DNA from: a virus
Strand: one strand, 5' to 3'
Virus record (IMG/VR): IMGVR_UViG_3300042691_028406
Location: 1-57,320 of that record
DNA length: 57,320 bases
Shown: one piece after another, positions 7,284-15,684 of the stretch
Numbering within the stretch: the stretch's first letter is position 1
Layout of the letters: each line of letters begins with the position of its first letter
The notes under the pieces: model-generated
What the model saw: only the letters and a program-made list of their open reading frames with translations
What the model was told of the DNA's origin: nothing
The model's database searches: none
Position numbers and translations under genes: made by a program

Positions 7284-8597
7284 CTATATGTTATTTGTAT
7301 CATCCGAGTAGGCGCATAAAGCACCCGTAGTTAGTGCAGCCCACGTTGCGTTTGCTATTGGGGTATATACTCCACCGTCATAGCCTGAGATATAAGAACC
7401 ATCACGGTATTTTGTTTCTGCTAAGTTGTCTGCTAAATATGCAACTCCATTTATGGTAACCACACGATAAATCTTTCCGTCGTTACCTGTATATGATGTT
7501 GGCGTTCCTGCCCCTGTATAAATAAGTCTTATAGGCAGTCCGTCAGTTTTAAATCTTAGATCATTTGATAGTGCTGAATCAAGATTGCGAACTATGTTTA
7601 CAGCATATAGATATGATCCTGCATCCGTTGCAGTCATTAATAAAGTACTTTCGTTTATGGATTGGAATATTCCATTTGTACCTTGTCTTATACCGCTTCC
7701 ACGTACGTTAAGCTGAGAAGAATTATCGCATCCGGCAGATTGAGAGTTCCAATATACCAATCCTGTTTCCTTCATGTGTCCTCCCGCAACAGTGCTTCCT
7801 CCTAGATATATTATTAGTGTATCGTACTGTGTTTTAGTCAAAACAACCCAATCATCAGAACTTGTTAATCGGCTTCCTGTTCCTGTGTTTGTAATAGTAT
7901 TATTATAACTACATCTTGCACCAGTCGTTAAAGCAGCCCAAGCGGTGTTGTCTCTTACTTCTGGAATAGCATCACCATTGCGGTATTTGGTTTCCATTAG
8001 GTTTTCAGAAAGCCATTCCTGTGTGCCAATACAAACAGTTTGGTATATGCGATTGTCGTTACCAACGTAGGTTCCTGTTTGTCCGTGGGTGAGGGTGGTT
8101 GAGTCTTTTATTAAGCGAACAGAATATCCCATGTCTTTGTCTTCAGACACAGATGTATATAAATTACTTGCGTTGTAAGTTAAGTAACTTGCTTTTGCCT
8201 GTGTTCCTGAACTTTCATTTGTCCAAAACCAAGACTGTTCTTTTATGGCAGCACTACTTCCACTTATTCCGCTTCTCAATCCAGCCCCCTTGCCATTAAA
8301 TCCAACTTCGTTAGTTGCTCCTGTGTTAGGGCTAAACCAATATGTTGTCCCCACTCCCTTTAATTTACCTCCGGCAACAGAGCTTCCTCCCAAATAAGAA
8401 TATAACACAAACCATTCGGTTGAAGACGGGACATGCCATCCACTGCTTGCAATGTTTTTACTATCAGTAGCAGCATACCAATTATATAAATACCCATATT
8501 CTACAGTTTGTGGTTCTGTGGCTGCATACCAATTATACAACAATCCGTATTTGATTGGTGTGAATAGATTGGGCTTCTTGTGATATAATATATACAT
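7284..8597 (-). CDS. FISUMP-domain adhesin / tail fibre protein
   Basis: 437 aa. Two FISUMP-type units (Fibrobacter succinogenes major paralogous domain, C-type-lectin-like fold) are visible. Each has GWHVP or a variant, YLGG-x-x-VAGG, a YW-x-S motif, an RGSG or KGAG turn and a closing VRLI, then a GNDG-x-IY, ETKYR-x-G, AALTTGA segment. The YNWYAAT motif is duplicated at residues 22-28 and 39-45. FISUMP domains are found in Bacteroidetes/Fibrobacteres surface proteins; here they would bind host glycans. The ATG shares a base with the upstream stop (TAATG). Confidence 0.72.
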   Translation of the reverse strand: MYILYHKKPNLFTPIKYGLLYNWYAATEPQTVEYGYLYNWYAATDSKNIASSGWHVPSSTEWFVLYSYLGGSSVAGGKLKGVGTTYWFSPNTGATNEVGFNGKGAGLRSGISGSSAAIKEQSWFWTNESSGTQAKASYLTYNASNLYTSVSEDKDMGYSVRLIKDSTTLTHGQTGTYVGNDNRIYQTVCIGTQEWLSENLMETKYRNGDAIPEVRDNTAWAALTTGARCSYNNTITNTGTGSRLTSSDDWVVLTKTQYDTLIIYLGGSTVAGGHMKETGLVYWNSQSAGCDNSSQLNVRGSGIRQGTNGIFQSINESTLLMTATDAGSYLYAVNIVRNLDSALSNDLRFKTDGLPIRLIYTGAGTPTSYTGNDGKIYRVVTINGVAYLADNLAETKYRDGSYISGYDGGVYTPIANATWAALTTGALCAYSDDTNNI

Positions 8598-11500
8598 TAT
8601 ACAGTCCTTTTTATTTTTAATTTACCTCTTAATACAGTTGGGCTCCCAGTGTATCCAGTGCTTGTAACAATAGAAACCCTGTCACCAAGAACGACTGTAT
8701 TAGCCCCCGTGCTTGATGTTTCATCGACAGATGTGTCAACGGTAAGGCTGCTTAATGAAGTTACTGCTGTTGAACCAATTTTAACAGCAACTCCTGTTAA
8801 AGTACCATTATCTGTTTCTAATATAGCAGATTCAATAGTGTAACCGAACACAGCCTTAATATCAAGAGTGTATGTTTGTGCTGTTCCTGCTGTTACATCA
8901 TTAAAATCAAAGGAAATATGGTCTATCAGAGCAAGATCATCAGTCATTGCAACCGTTCCATCTTTATCTGGAAAAGTAGCTGTACGATTATCAGTTAAAG
9001 CTGCATTGGTAATTGTAAGGCTTTTGTCTGCTGCACCTAAAGCAACATCAATGATTATTTTCCCTGTTGTGCTATCACTGTCAACGGCAAAAGTATTGGA
9101 GGTTGTTCCAGTGTCAGTATTTGGGGTATGTAAGGATGCTACTTGTGATGCTGTTAAATGCTGATAGTCACCTTTATTTAACCCCTGAAGTAGATTGTGC
9201 TGTTTAATGGTTTCGACTATCTTGCCGCTACCTCCATTTGACTCATCATTGTCGTAATAACACATTGCACCCGTCGTCAGTGCTGACCATGCTGAATTAT
9301 CGGAGACTATTGGTATTGTCGAGCCATCCCGATATTTCGTTTCATTTAAGTTATCTGCCACCCAAGTTTGAGTTCCAATAGTTACGGTTCGATACACCTT
9401 TCCGTCATTACCTATATATGATGTGGGAGAACCGGAATCTGCGACAAGACGTACAGATGTGCCATCTTTTAAGCTGTTAGGAGACGCATAAGTCCATGTG
9501 TAATTAATTTCAGAAGAATTGTACAACATGGCGATACCTAAAGGATTTCCTAATAATACAGTATTAGTCCCCCAAAAATAGCCAACATATTTTAAGTCAA
9601 AAAAACTTCCAGAATAAGACCTCCCCCCACTGCCTCTGGCGTTAAACCCACTTGAATTATCTGCTCCTGTATTGGGAGACTCCCAATATGCAGTGCCAGT
9701 TTCCTTGAGCTTACCTCCTGCGACTGAATCGCCTCCAAGATATGAAACAAGAGTTTGTATTTCTGATACTGTTGGTACGTGCCAACCCGTATTGGCAATG
9801 TTTCTACTATCTGTTACAGCGTACCAATTATATAAAGCACCATGTTCTATGTTCGCCACTACTCCAGATGGGTCGTATATGGTTAGCACCTGATTTTCAT
9901 CAATACTTGCATTATCAGCAGAACCAGAATCAATTGTCACTGGAACGTGTGGGTGAACCTCTATCGGATGAAACCCCCTTGCACCAAAAACATCAGTTCC
10001 GTAGTAACTAAGTGGGTCTGGTGCAGCCACGTCTCCTACTAATTGAATTGGATCACCAACGCTTCCATTCCCATCAACCGAATGGTCTGTGGATACCGTA
10101 TTTGACATTGGAGTGCCATTAGTAGCACTCTCAACTAAACCCTTAGCGTTTACTGTTATTGTTGCATTGGTATAGGTTCCTGCCACTGCACCTGAATCTT
10201 CCATTGCGTGTGTGTGGCTTGTTGCTGTTCTGGCATTAGTTGTTGTTTTGGATATGCTAGATGGTGTCCCTAGAATAACTTGTCCAGTAGATGTAATTTC
10301 CGAGAAGTCCATCCCATCACCTGCTGTTACACTTGTTACTGTGCCTGAAGGATAATCAGGTAGTTCAAATGCGGTAATCTCGTGTCCTAGGTCTATCTCC
10401 AACAACAACCCTTCTGGTACGCCTGTTCCTATGTACTGACGAACATTACCCAACGCATAGGTTGGTTCTTCTTCTATTAACCCTGCTGTATCAACCGATA
10501 AGAAATAAGGTACTCCGTTGGAGTATGGGTTGGGGTTAATGCTCAAAATACCTGCATATTGATAGGTGAATGTGTTGGGGGATGTAACATCAACAACAAC
10601 ACCTAATGTTCCTGCGTTAGCCGGTTCGTCTGCCTGTGCCTTAACCCACAGTTCTGTTACAGGGTCTAAACGAATAGCGTCTAATTCAGCTAATCCATGT
10701 AACGCCTGTGAAACACTTACTATTTCAGGAATAGAAGTCAACCCACTAAAATAAGAAGTATCTATTGATATAACGCCACTTGCCGGAGCGTACTGTACAG
10801 GATAGGTAGCCGATATAGCTGCCCTAACATCTGAGACAGTTACAGGGTCGTGGTAGAGTGTCCCGCTTGGCTCATCGTACACTAGCGAATCAATACCACT
10901 CGCCATCTCAACAACAGAAATAGCTGCTCTTACTTTTGCGTCTGTATAGTATTCGTTGATAGAACCTTCAGCTAGGTTATCGGTGGTAAAAGGAGTTAAA
11001 CTAACTGTTGGTGTTAGTGTGTCATTGGGGTCATCATGTACCCACGTAATACCTGTTCCATCTTGAATGAAGTCAGCAGTGGTGTCACGCACGAATTCAG
11101 CATCATTTCCTGCGTGTGAATAGATCAACGACCTCTCATAGTCTGTTATTACCTGCCCACTACCTGCGTCTGTTATAAGGTCTAAAACTGCCTTATTTGA
11201 GTGTGTATGACGTGCTGCTGTGTTTAGATCAAGATTGGTCTTATCGGTAGCAGTGAAGTGCTTGTTGGTTGTTCCTTCGGTAATGTCATCGAGGTCGTCT
11301 GCTGTCTTGTCGAAAGCGTTAGTTACCTGATCGGCTGAGTAGTCTCCTGTTTCTGCTACTACATCGCCTACTCTTCCAAATACAGATGTTACAGGGAAAT
11401 CTACTGTGTCTTCCCAAGCTAATGCGCCTAGAGATAAAAATATAGTTGTTCCGTCTGACAGGTTTGCTTGAAGCCTATTTGTTGCCGTCTCTCTTTGAAA

Positions 11501-11644
11501 TGACTCAACATAGATGTCATCCACATAATCAAACACCCCTGCTGTGTTGTTCCATTTTAGTATCTTGCCGTCTTCTGTAATAAGTGGACTACGAAAAGAA
11601 CCATCTATCTTTAGGAACTGTTTAATTTGTCTTATCTCCATCAT
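8597..11644 (-). CDS. Large tail fibre protein with FISUMP module
   Basis: 1015 aa. The N-terminus is probably the virion-binding part. Residues 100-550 are long, low-complexity beta-rich shaft with repeated phage-fibre phrases (DKTNLDLNTAARHTH, VTSVTAGDGMDF, NARTATSHTH). One FISUMP unit lies at about 610-790 (YNWYAVTDS, GWHVPT, YLGG, ARGSGGRS, then ETKYRDGS and ALTTGAMC). A C-terminal 200-residue beta domain follows. It would be the main host-range fibre and is coupled to the next gene, which carries further copies of the same lectin-like unit. Confidence 0.75.
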   Translation of the reverse strand: MMEIRQIKQFLKIDGSFRSPLITEDGKILKWNNTAGVFDYVDDIYVESFQRETATNRLQANLSDGTTIFLSLGALAWEDTVDFPVTSVFGRVGDVVAETGDYSADQVTNAFDKTADDLDDITEGTTNKHFTATDKTNLDLNTAARHTHSNKAVLDLITDAGSGQVITDYERSLIYSHAGNDAEFVRDTTADFIQDGTGITWVHDDPNDTLTPTVSLTPFTTDNLAEGSINEYYTDAKVRAAISVVEMASGIDSLVYDEPSGTLYHDPVTVSDVRAAISATYPVQYAPASGVISIDTSYFSGLTSIPEIVSVSQALHGLAELDAIRLDPVTELWVKAQADEPANAGTLGVVVDVTSPNTFTYQYAGILSINPNPYSNGVPYFLSVDTAGLIEEEPTYALGNVRQYIGTGVPEGLLLEIDLGHEITAFELPDYPSGTVTSVTAGDGMDFSEITSTGQVILGTPSSISKTTTNARTATSHTHAMEDSGAVAGTYTNATITVNAKGLVESATNGTPMSNTVSTDHSVDGNGSVGDPIQLVGDVAAPDPLSYYGTDVFGARGFHPIEVHPHVPVTIDSGSADNASIDENQVLTIYDPSGVVANIEHGALYNWYAVTDSRNIANTGWHVPTVSEIQTLVSYLGGDSVAGGKLKETGTAYWESPNTGADNSSGFNARGSGGRSYSGSFFDLKYVGYFWGTNTVLLGNPLGIAMLYNSSEINYTWTYASPNSLKDGTSVRLVADSGSPTSYIGNDGKVYRTVTIGTQTWVADNLNETKYRDGSTIPIVSDNSAWSALTTGAMCYYDNDESNGGSGKIVETIKQHNLLQGLNKGDYQHLTASQVASLHTPNTDTGTTSNTFAVDSDSTTGKIIIDVALGAADKSLTITNAALTDNRTATFPDKDGTVAMTDDLALIDHISFDFNDVTAGTAQTYTLDIKAVFGYTIESAILETDNGTLTGVAVKIGSTAVTSLSSLTVDTSVDETSSTGANTVVLGDRVSIVTSTGYTGSPTVLRGKLKIKRTV

Positions 11645-11646
11645 AT

Positions 11647-12246
11647 CTAGCTAGGCATTGCGTAGGGCTGACCCCACCATTTAATTTCAAACTTCCATCC
11701 GGCAGACAATGGGTATTCTCCTGTCCATGTAAGTGTTGTTCCAACTATCGTATAACTGTCATCGAAGATTGGGTCTGCATCATTCAGCGTAAGAGTAATA
11801 CTATCCGTATCTACCTGTGATACCTCAAATGGAACTTGGAATGTATCGTCTCCATCGTCAATAACCAACCACGTGTAGCTCTGTGCAGTAGGTATGATAG
11901 CCCCTGATTTAAGTACAACAACGGCTTCTCCTGCCCCAAGTGCATCTGATTCGGAACCAACCTGCACAGCAAAATCTTCAATATCCAACAACTGAGCATA
12001 GTCGTATTCGTGTATGTTATAAATAACAGCGCTTAGTTGGTCTGCTGTGAGTTCTGTGTCTGCACCGTTAAGCTGATAGAACTCCAATACAGCTACCTGT
12101 GAACGGATAAAACAGGCGTTACGTGCGTGTTCGTCTGCCTGTTTAGTGTCACCTACCGCATACTTATCAATCATTGCTGATGTTAAGTAATCAGCTATTG
12201 TTTTTCCTAGGCTAATAGCCTGTGTTATATCATAGCTTGTTGGCAT
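11647..12246 (-). CDS. Structural protein, fibre-attachment candidate
   Basis: 199 aa. Residues 1-85 are helical, beginning DITQAISLGKTIADYL; residues 90-199 are beta-rich with DDGDDTFQVPF and a Trp-rich end. It lies three bases before the large fibre gene and overlaps the upstream gene by 17 bp. A helical anchor plus beta domain immediately upstream of the fibre suggests an adaptor. No family recognised. Confidence 0.5.
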   Translation of the reverse strand: MPTSYDITQAISLGKTIADYLTSAMIDKYAVGDTKQADEHARNACFIRSQVAVLEFYQLNGADTELTADQLSAVIYNIHEYDYAQLLDIEDFAVQVGSESDALGAGEAVVVLKSGAIIPTAQSYTWLVIDDGDDTFQVPFEVSQVDTDSITLTLNDADPIFDDSYTIVGTTLTWTGEYPLSAGWKFEIKWWGQPYAMPS

Positions 12247-12781
12247 AATTATTTGCTAAAAAGTCGTATATCTTCCTCCACTTATTTTCTCTTGGAATAC
12301 TTATAACAGAACTAAGGTAGTCTAGTTGAGTTATAGCAGCAAGGTCTCCTGTTGCGCTACGGTTAGCTTGATAGAACGTTTCTAGTGGGACAGATACGTT
12401 AGACAAACTCTCCATGATTATCTTCTTAATATAAAAATAAGAGTCTATTGCTGTTTGTGTTTCTACGACAGACCCACCATCTACGTGTAGCTGTAGGGTA
12501 TAGAAGTTATCTGGAAGATAGTTGGCGGGATAGTATAAGCGTGTATCTGACATTTGAATGGTCACTGTATTGCCTGCAAGGAAATCAGTTTTCTCTTGTG
12601 GAGTAAATGCCACTACTTTTAAGGGTGTTACCTTGTCTGTACCAAAAAAATAAAGTGATATTGCGGTGACACTACCTGTGCCCATCTCTCCACCAACGCC
12701 CCAAGCCGTGCCGTTATCCTGAATTGCAACTGATCTGAAATCTGCTGATCTGGTTGCTGTGAACAATATTGTTAAAGCCAT
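12230..12781 (-). CDS. Structural protein, first gene of fibre operon
   Basis: 183 aa. Beta-rich N-terminal two thirds (residues 1-110, for example FTATRSADF, GTGSVTAISLYFF), helical C-terminus. A TATCTTTG late-type box at 12808-12815 stands 27 bp upstream, so this gene probably begins the transcript that carries the fibres. The family is not recognised; virion role inferred from position. Confidence 0.5.
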   Translation of the reverse strand: MALTILFTATRSADFRSVAIQDNGTAWGVGGEMGTGSVTAISLYFFGTDKVTPLKVVAFTPQEKTDFLAGNTVTIQMSDTRLYYPANYLPDNFYTLQLHVDGGSVVETQTAIDSYFYIKKIIMESLSNVSVPLETFYQANRSATGDLAAITQLDYLSSVISIPRENKWRKIYDFLANNYANKL

Positions 12782-12807
12782 ATCTTGTCTTATTATTAAT
12801 AATAAAA

Positions 12808-12815
12808 CAAAGATA
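12808..12815 (-). promoter_or_regulatory. Late-type promoter box TATCTTTG
   Basis: Reverse-strand TATCTTTG upstream of the fibre operon. No TTTG is found 19-21 bp further upstream, unlike the early-type promoters. Confidence 0.6.
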
Positions 12816-12865
12816 CAATTTTTTATTGTGGTTTATTTTTGGAGTAAATACGAGACGCATGGACA

Positions 12866-12889
12866 TAAAAAAGGAGGCTATTGCCTCCT
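12866..12889 (-). terminator. Intrinsic terminator
   Basis: On the - strand AGGAGGC-AATA-GCCTCCT is followed by six T. It ends the transcript of the gene at 12894 and insulates the cassette region from the fibre operon. Confidence 0.88.
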
Positions 12890-12893
12890 AATA

Positions 12894-13118
12894 TTAAAAT
12901 GGACAGTATTCTATTTTTGGTTTTCTAATTAATGTTTTTAGTTTTGTTGTTGAAACAAACTGTTTGCCAAACCAATATCCAATACTGCCAGAATTATAAG
13001 ATTGTTTTAATTTTCTGTTTGTTCTTAAATTATAAAGATGTTTATCTGAACCAAACCCATAATGTTCAAATCCTAAAATAATCCAACGAATTTCAATGGT
13101 ATAAGTTATTGATTTCAT
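12894..13118 (-). CDS. Small protein with NUMOD4-like core
   Basis: 74 aa. The middle reads GFEHYGFGSDKHLYNLRT, a pattern similar to the GYE-x-Y-x-IS start of NUMOD4 homing-endonuclease modules, with a basic remainder and no HNH motif. It could be a free DNA-binding module or a remnant. It is the last gene before the terminator at 12866 and lies directly after the half attC-like site at 13156. Confidence 0.45.
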   Translation of the reverse strand: MKSITYTIEIRWIILGFEHYGFGSDKHLYNLRTNRKLKQSYNSGSIGYWFGKQFVSTTKLKTLIRKPKIEYCPF

Positions 13119-13155
13119 TGTATCTATTCATTGGTGTCATTGCGTATATTAAATT

Positions 13156-13164
13156 GTTAGTGGC
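13156..13164 (-). repeat. Orphan attC-like half site (R'' box)
   Basis: On the - strand GCCACTAAC is the exact complement of GTTAGTGGC at the start of the same cassette (13371-13379). No partner arm follows before the gene at 13118, so the last attC-like site seems truncated. Confidence 0.5.
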
Positions 13165-13168
13165 AAGG

Positions 13169-13345
13169 CTAAGAAGCGATACCGACTAACCAAATTGGAC
13201 AAAATATAAGCCAGTACAAAAATCTTTCTTGTAAACTAACAGCTAAATTGTCTTTTCCTATCGTTTTACAATCATTCCTCCAAATCAGATAGAATGGTAT
13301 GAAAAGAACGATTTGCAATAATACACATATCAATATTTTGTCCAT
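13169..13345 (-). CDS. Two-TM small membrane protein in cassette D
   Basis: 58 aa from the ATG at 13345. Two hydrophobic spans (ILICVLLQIVLFIPFYLIW near residues 4-22, and FLYWLIFCPIWLVGI near the end) flank a short basic loop. The stop lies five bases before the orphan half site. Position between attC-like sites makes it the only gene of one cassette. Function unknown. Confidence 0.5.
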   Translation of the reverse strand: MDKILICVLLQIVLFIPFYLIWRNDCKTIGKDNLAVSLQERFLYWLIFCPIWLVGIAS

Positions 13346-13370
13346 TTTGTTTCAATTTGTGAAAAGCCCA

Positions 13371-13467
13371 GCCACTAACAGCAAGTAGGCAATAGTGCTG
13401 AAACATTCTCGGTTAATATTTTAATTTATAGTAAGCACCATCGCCTACTTGCAAACCGTTATAGGGT
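13371..13467 (-). repeat. attC-like recombination site 4
   Basis: Reading the - strand: R'' ACCCTATAAC (13467-13458), a long arm ending GCAAGTAGGC, a variable loop, the complementary arm GCCTACTTGC, then R' GTTAGTGGC (13379-13371). The arms pair over about 18 positions with mismatches. The site follows the stop of the gene at 13470 by three bases, as cassettes do. Length 97 bp. Confidence 0.68.
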
Positions 13468-13469
13468 AT

Positions 13470-13658
13470 TTAAGAAGACAGCACAACTACTTCTTCATCT
13501 AATCCCCACATATTAGGCTGTATTTTTTTGAAATCGGTTATATAAACATTTTCAATAAAACTATTAAGTTCTGATTCATGCTGGTCGTGGTCTTTAAATG
13601 CTACAATTGCCTTTTTCGGCATTTTTTGTAATTTTTTAATTAATTGTTCGACAGTCAT
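13470..13658 (-). CDS. Unknown small protein in cassette A
   Basis: 62 aa from the ATG at 13658; upstream in-frame codons to 13718 would need a TTG start and would run through the attC-like arm. It begins MTVEQLIKKLQKMP, which looks like a small helical protein, and ends with an acidic beta segment. Flanked by GTTATAGGGT and ACCCTATAAC. No family recognised. Confidence 0.55.
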   Translation of the reverse strand: MTVEQLIKKLQKMPKKAIVAFKDHDQHESELNSFIENVYITDFKKIQPNMWGLDEEVVVLSS

Positions 13659-13674
13659 ATATATTAAATAAAAC

Positions 13675-13814
13675 ACCCTATAACCCTGTATAAATTCAAG
13701 TTGGGGCTTTGTTAGCAACTTGAAACAGTTGTGTTACTTATGTCGTTTTGTGCAGGTTGACATGGCATCACACTTTAATCCCAACCTGAAATTTATACAG
13801 ATACCGTTAGCCGT
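13675..13814 (-). repeat. attC-like recombination site 3
   Basis: On the - strand: R'' ACGGCTAAC (13814-13806), arm ATCTGTATAAATTTCAGG ending in GGTTGGG, loop, complementary arm CCCAACTTG then AATTTATACAG, R' GTTATAGGGT (13684-13675). Roughly 20 paired positions with a one-base bulge, which resembles the extrahelical base of attC. Length 140 bp. Confidence 0.75.
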
Positions 13815-14113
13815 CAGTTTAAACGTTCAACCTCGAAAGTTTCGGTTTCTAAAACAGATGAAGGGTTAAACTGAGTTATAAAATAAACATGAATAGCTCT
13901 ACTCATTTGTTCGTAGCTTAATTCATAATTGAATATGCTTTTAGCTTCATCAAAAACACGTTTACAAATGGCTTCGTTACTATTTCTAAAGTCATTAATT
14001 GACATACTTTGTTTACAATTAATCGTTTTAGAATAGATACATAATGTCGAATGAGCAAAATATATCATTAATCGGTACATTTCGCTTAAATCTGTTTGGC
14101 ATACTTGTTTCAT
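13814..14113 (-). CDS. Unknown protein in cassette B
   Basis: 99 aa. Helical, Cys-containing N-terminal half, Glu-rich end. Its TGA stop overlaps the R'' box of attC-like site 3, and about 40 bp separate the GTTAGCCG boundary from its ATG, which is the usual cassette arrangement. No recognised family, no promoter seen. Confidence 0.55.
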   Translation of the reverse strand: MKQVCQTDLSEMYRLMIYFAHSTLCIYSKTINCKQSMSINDFRNSNEAICKRVFDEAKSIFNYELSYEQMSRAIHVYFITQFNPSSVLETETFEVERLN

Positions 14114-14153
14114 ATTATTTTGATTTAATGTTATTTACTAAAATAAAACCGAA

Positions 14154-14289
14154 CGGCTAACCAACGGTATAAAACAGTTGGGCATCCGTGGTTATTCGAG
14201 CGTATCATTACGTTTCAAATGTTGTGGCATTTTGATAAGTCAGTACTTCGCAGTCCCAGCCGATTTCATACCGTCAGGCGTTATGCGCA
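14154..14289 (-). repeat. attC-like recombination site 2
   Basis: On the - strand: R'' TGCGCATAAC (14289-14280), arm GACGGTATGAAATCGG plus CTGGG, loop, complementary arm GCCCAACTG then TTTTATACCGT, R' GTTAGCCG (14161-14154). CGGTAT/ATACCG and GGG/CCC arms pair with small bulges. Length 136 bp. Confidence 0.72.
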
Positions 14290-14291
14290 AA

Positions 14292-14669
14292 CTAATCCGC
14301 ATCATCGACAAATACCAAGTCGGACACTAGATTTGCGTTTTGAAAAATATTTCCACAGACTAAGTGTAAATTTCCAATCGTATGAGCAACATCAAATCGT
14401 TTATGATTCCATTTTCCATAATGCTCTGTACTGCCATAGTCGGTAATAAATTTACCATTAAATTTTCTAACAACACAATATTCTCCAGTATCTACATTTT
14501 TAAAAATATCGCCTTCAAATACCATTGTATCTTCAATATCGTCCATCCCTACCCATTCCATTACATATCCCTTTCCTAAAAATGGGCTGCCTTTATATGT
14601 CCATACTCCAGACATTTTATTTCTCTTTTCATTCCAAAATCTGAATCTGAAATCAGAAAGTCTGCGCAT
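14292..14669 (-). CDS. YopX-like protein in cassette C
   Basis: 125 aa from the ATG at 14669; an in-frame ATG at 14711 adds 14 residues that would be encoded by the preceding attC-like arm. The YopX-family layout is visible: FRFRFWNEKRNKM at the start, GKGYVMEWVGMDD, then VFEGDIFKN, a short beta hairpin, and HTIGNLH near the end. YopX-like proteins are common in phages and mobile DNA with unclear function. The start codon ATG is itself part of the boundary GTTATGCGC, so translation may depend on whatever lies upstream. Confidence 0.68.
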   Translation of the reverse strand: MRRLSDFRFRFWNEKRNKMSGVWTYKGSPFLGKGYVMEWVGMDDIEDTMVFEGDIFKNVDTGEYCVVRKFNGKFITDYGSTEHYGKWNHKRFDVAHTIGNLHLVCGNIFQNANLVSDLVFVDDAD

Positions 14670-14796
14670 AACAATATGTTTATGCAATTGTGGGTTTTGT
14701 GGTGTATTCATCTGTATTACTGTTTATTAAGTTATTACTATTTTGAAAGTGCAGTGGTTTCTAGTCCACAACTGCACAAACACCAACCGTTATGAC
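14664..14796 (-). repeat. attC-like recombination site 1
   Basis: On the - strand: R'' GTCATAAC (14796-14789), arm TGTTTGTGCAGTTGTGG, loop, complementary arm CCACAATTGCATAAACA, R' GTTATGCGC (14672-14664). The arms pair over 17 positions with two G-T type pairs. No gene with a matching GTTATGAC start is seen upstream, so its original cassette body is missing. Length 133 bp. Confidence 0.7.
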
Positions 14797-14853
14797 AACA
14801 AAACTACAAAATAAAACAAAACAATGCAAGTTTTTTTGTGTGTTATAAAACAC

Positions 14854-14878
14854 AAAAAGAGCAGCCGTAGCTGCCCCT
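14854..14878 (-). terminator. Intrinsic terminator
   Basis: GGCAGC-TACG-GCTGC on the - strand followed by TCTTTTTG; it ends the transcript of the gene at 14904 upstream of the cassette array. Confidence 0.8.
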
Positions 14879-14903
14879 TGGTGAATATATAGTGAGAGTT
14901 GGG

Positions 14904-15311
14904 TTACTCCGTGCTGCCTCGGTGTTCTTCCTCAAAAAAGGCTTTTATTAATTGTTGGGATTGAAGGTCGGTCTTGTACTTCTCATCGTGGGTGATCTCG
15001 TACAACTGTGTGCGCTTCCACGAGTCCTCCATCATGTGTACGGCTAGGGCATCTACCTTTTGAACAAAGATACGATATATCTCGTCTTTAGGCATATACT
15101 TGTTAGCTAATGTTCCCTCTAGATTAGATGTCCTTACGTGTATGTCTACAAATGAATACAGGAATGGAATAATACATATTCCTGCAACAACCCAAAGGGT
15201 TTTTATTGTTTTGTTTAATCTTACGGCTGCCATGTTTGCCTCGGCTACCGAGTGTTTTGCGTCTTGTATGAGCTCCCTTAGTTCTTCTGCAATTAATTTT
15301 ATATCTTCCAT
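14904..15311 (-). CDS. Single-TM protein, putative lysis accessory
   Basis: 135 aa from the ATG at 15311; a TTG four codons earlier is possible. Helical cytoplasmic-type N-terminus (IKLIAEELRELIQ), one membrane span at about 37-55 (LWVVAGICIIPFLYSFV), then a long hydrophilic helical tail. It lies next to a two-TM protein. Such a pair suggests holin/spanin-type functions, but no lysis family is recognised and the endolysin is at the other side of the map. Confidence 0.45.
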   Translation of the reverse strand: MEDIKLIAEELRELIQDAKHSVAEANMAAVRLNKTIKTLWVVAGICIIPFLYSFVDIHVRTSNLEGTLANKYMPKDEIYRIFVQKVDALAVHMMEDSWKRTQLYEITHDEKYKTDLQSQQLIKAFFEEEHRGSTE

Positions 15312-15335
15312 AATAGCTTTCAAGCCTTTAAGAGA

Positions 15336-15677
15336 TTATTGTTCTTGTTTATCTGATTTAACTCCTGCTCGCATCTCAATCACTTTCTGAAATGCTTTTG
15401 GCGCAAATGCTGCTGCCAATAAGATTAATAGCACCCACTCTTCAAACATCTTTAGTTCTCCAACCAAAACATTAAAACTCTGTTCTGAGATAACGTTATT
15501 TGTACGCATTAGAACGAATTTATCGAAGTGTGATTCGTAGGATAGGTAAGACCCCCCTGCGTAGAGAAATGCGCTTATAAGGGCTATAAATGACATTATA
15601 CGCATCGTGGATGTTGTTATCTTCCCCGATGGTAGCTCTTCCTGAAAAACACCAATATCTGACTTCCTTCTTGCCAT
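15336..15677 (-). CDS. Putative holin-like two-TM protein
   Basis: 113 aa. Two hydrophobic spans (about 27-47, MSFIALISAFLYAGG, and 80-98, WVLLILLAAAFAP) with a charged Lys-rich C-terminus, a topology shared by many phage holins. It is immediately downstream of the beta-helix gene and upstream of a single-TM gene. Role inferred from topology and location only. Confidence 0.45.
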   Translation of the reverse strand: MARRKSDIGVFQEELPSGKITTSTMRIMSFIALISAFLYAGGSYLSYESHFDKFVLMRTNNVISEQSFNVLVGELKMFEEWVLLILLAAAFAPKAFQKVIEMRAGVKSDKQEQ

Positions 15678-15684
15678 ATCTGTA

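Noticed and set aside
7284-11644. Diversity-generating retroelement acting on FISUMP fibres
   Set aside because: The fold is right, but no reverse transcriptase, accessory gene or template/variable repeat pair was found in the window.
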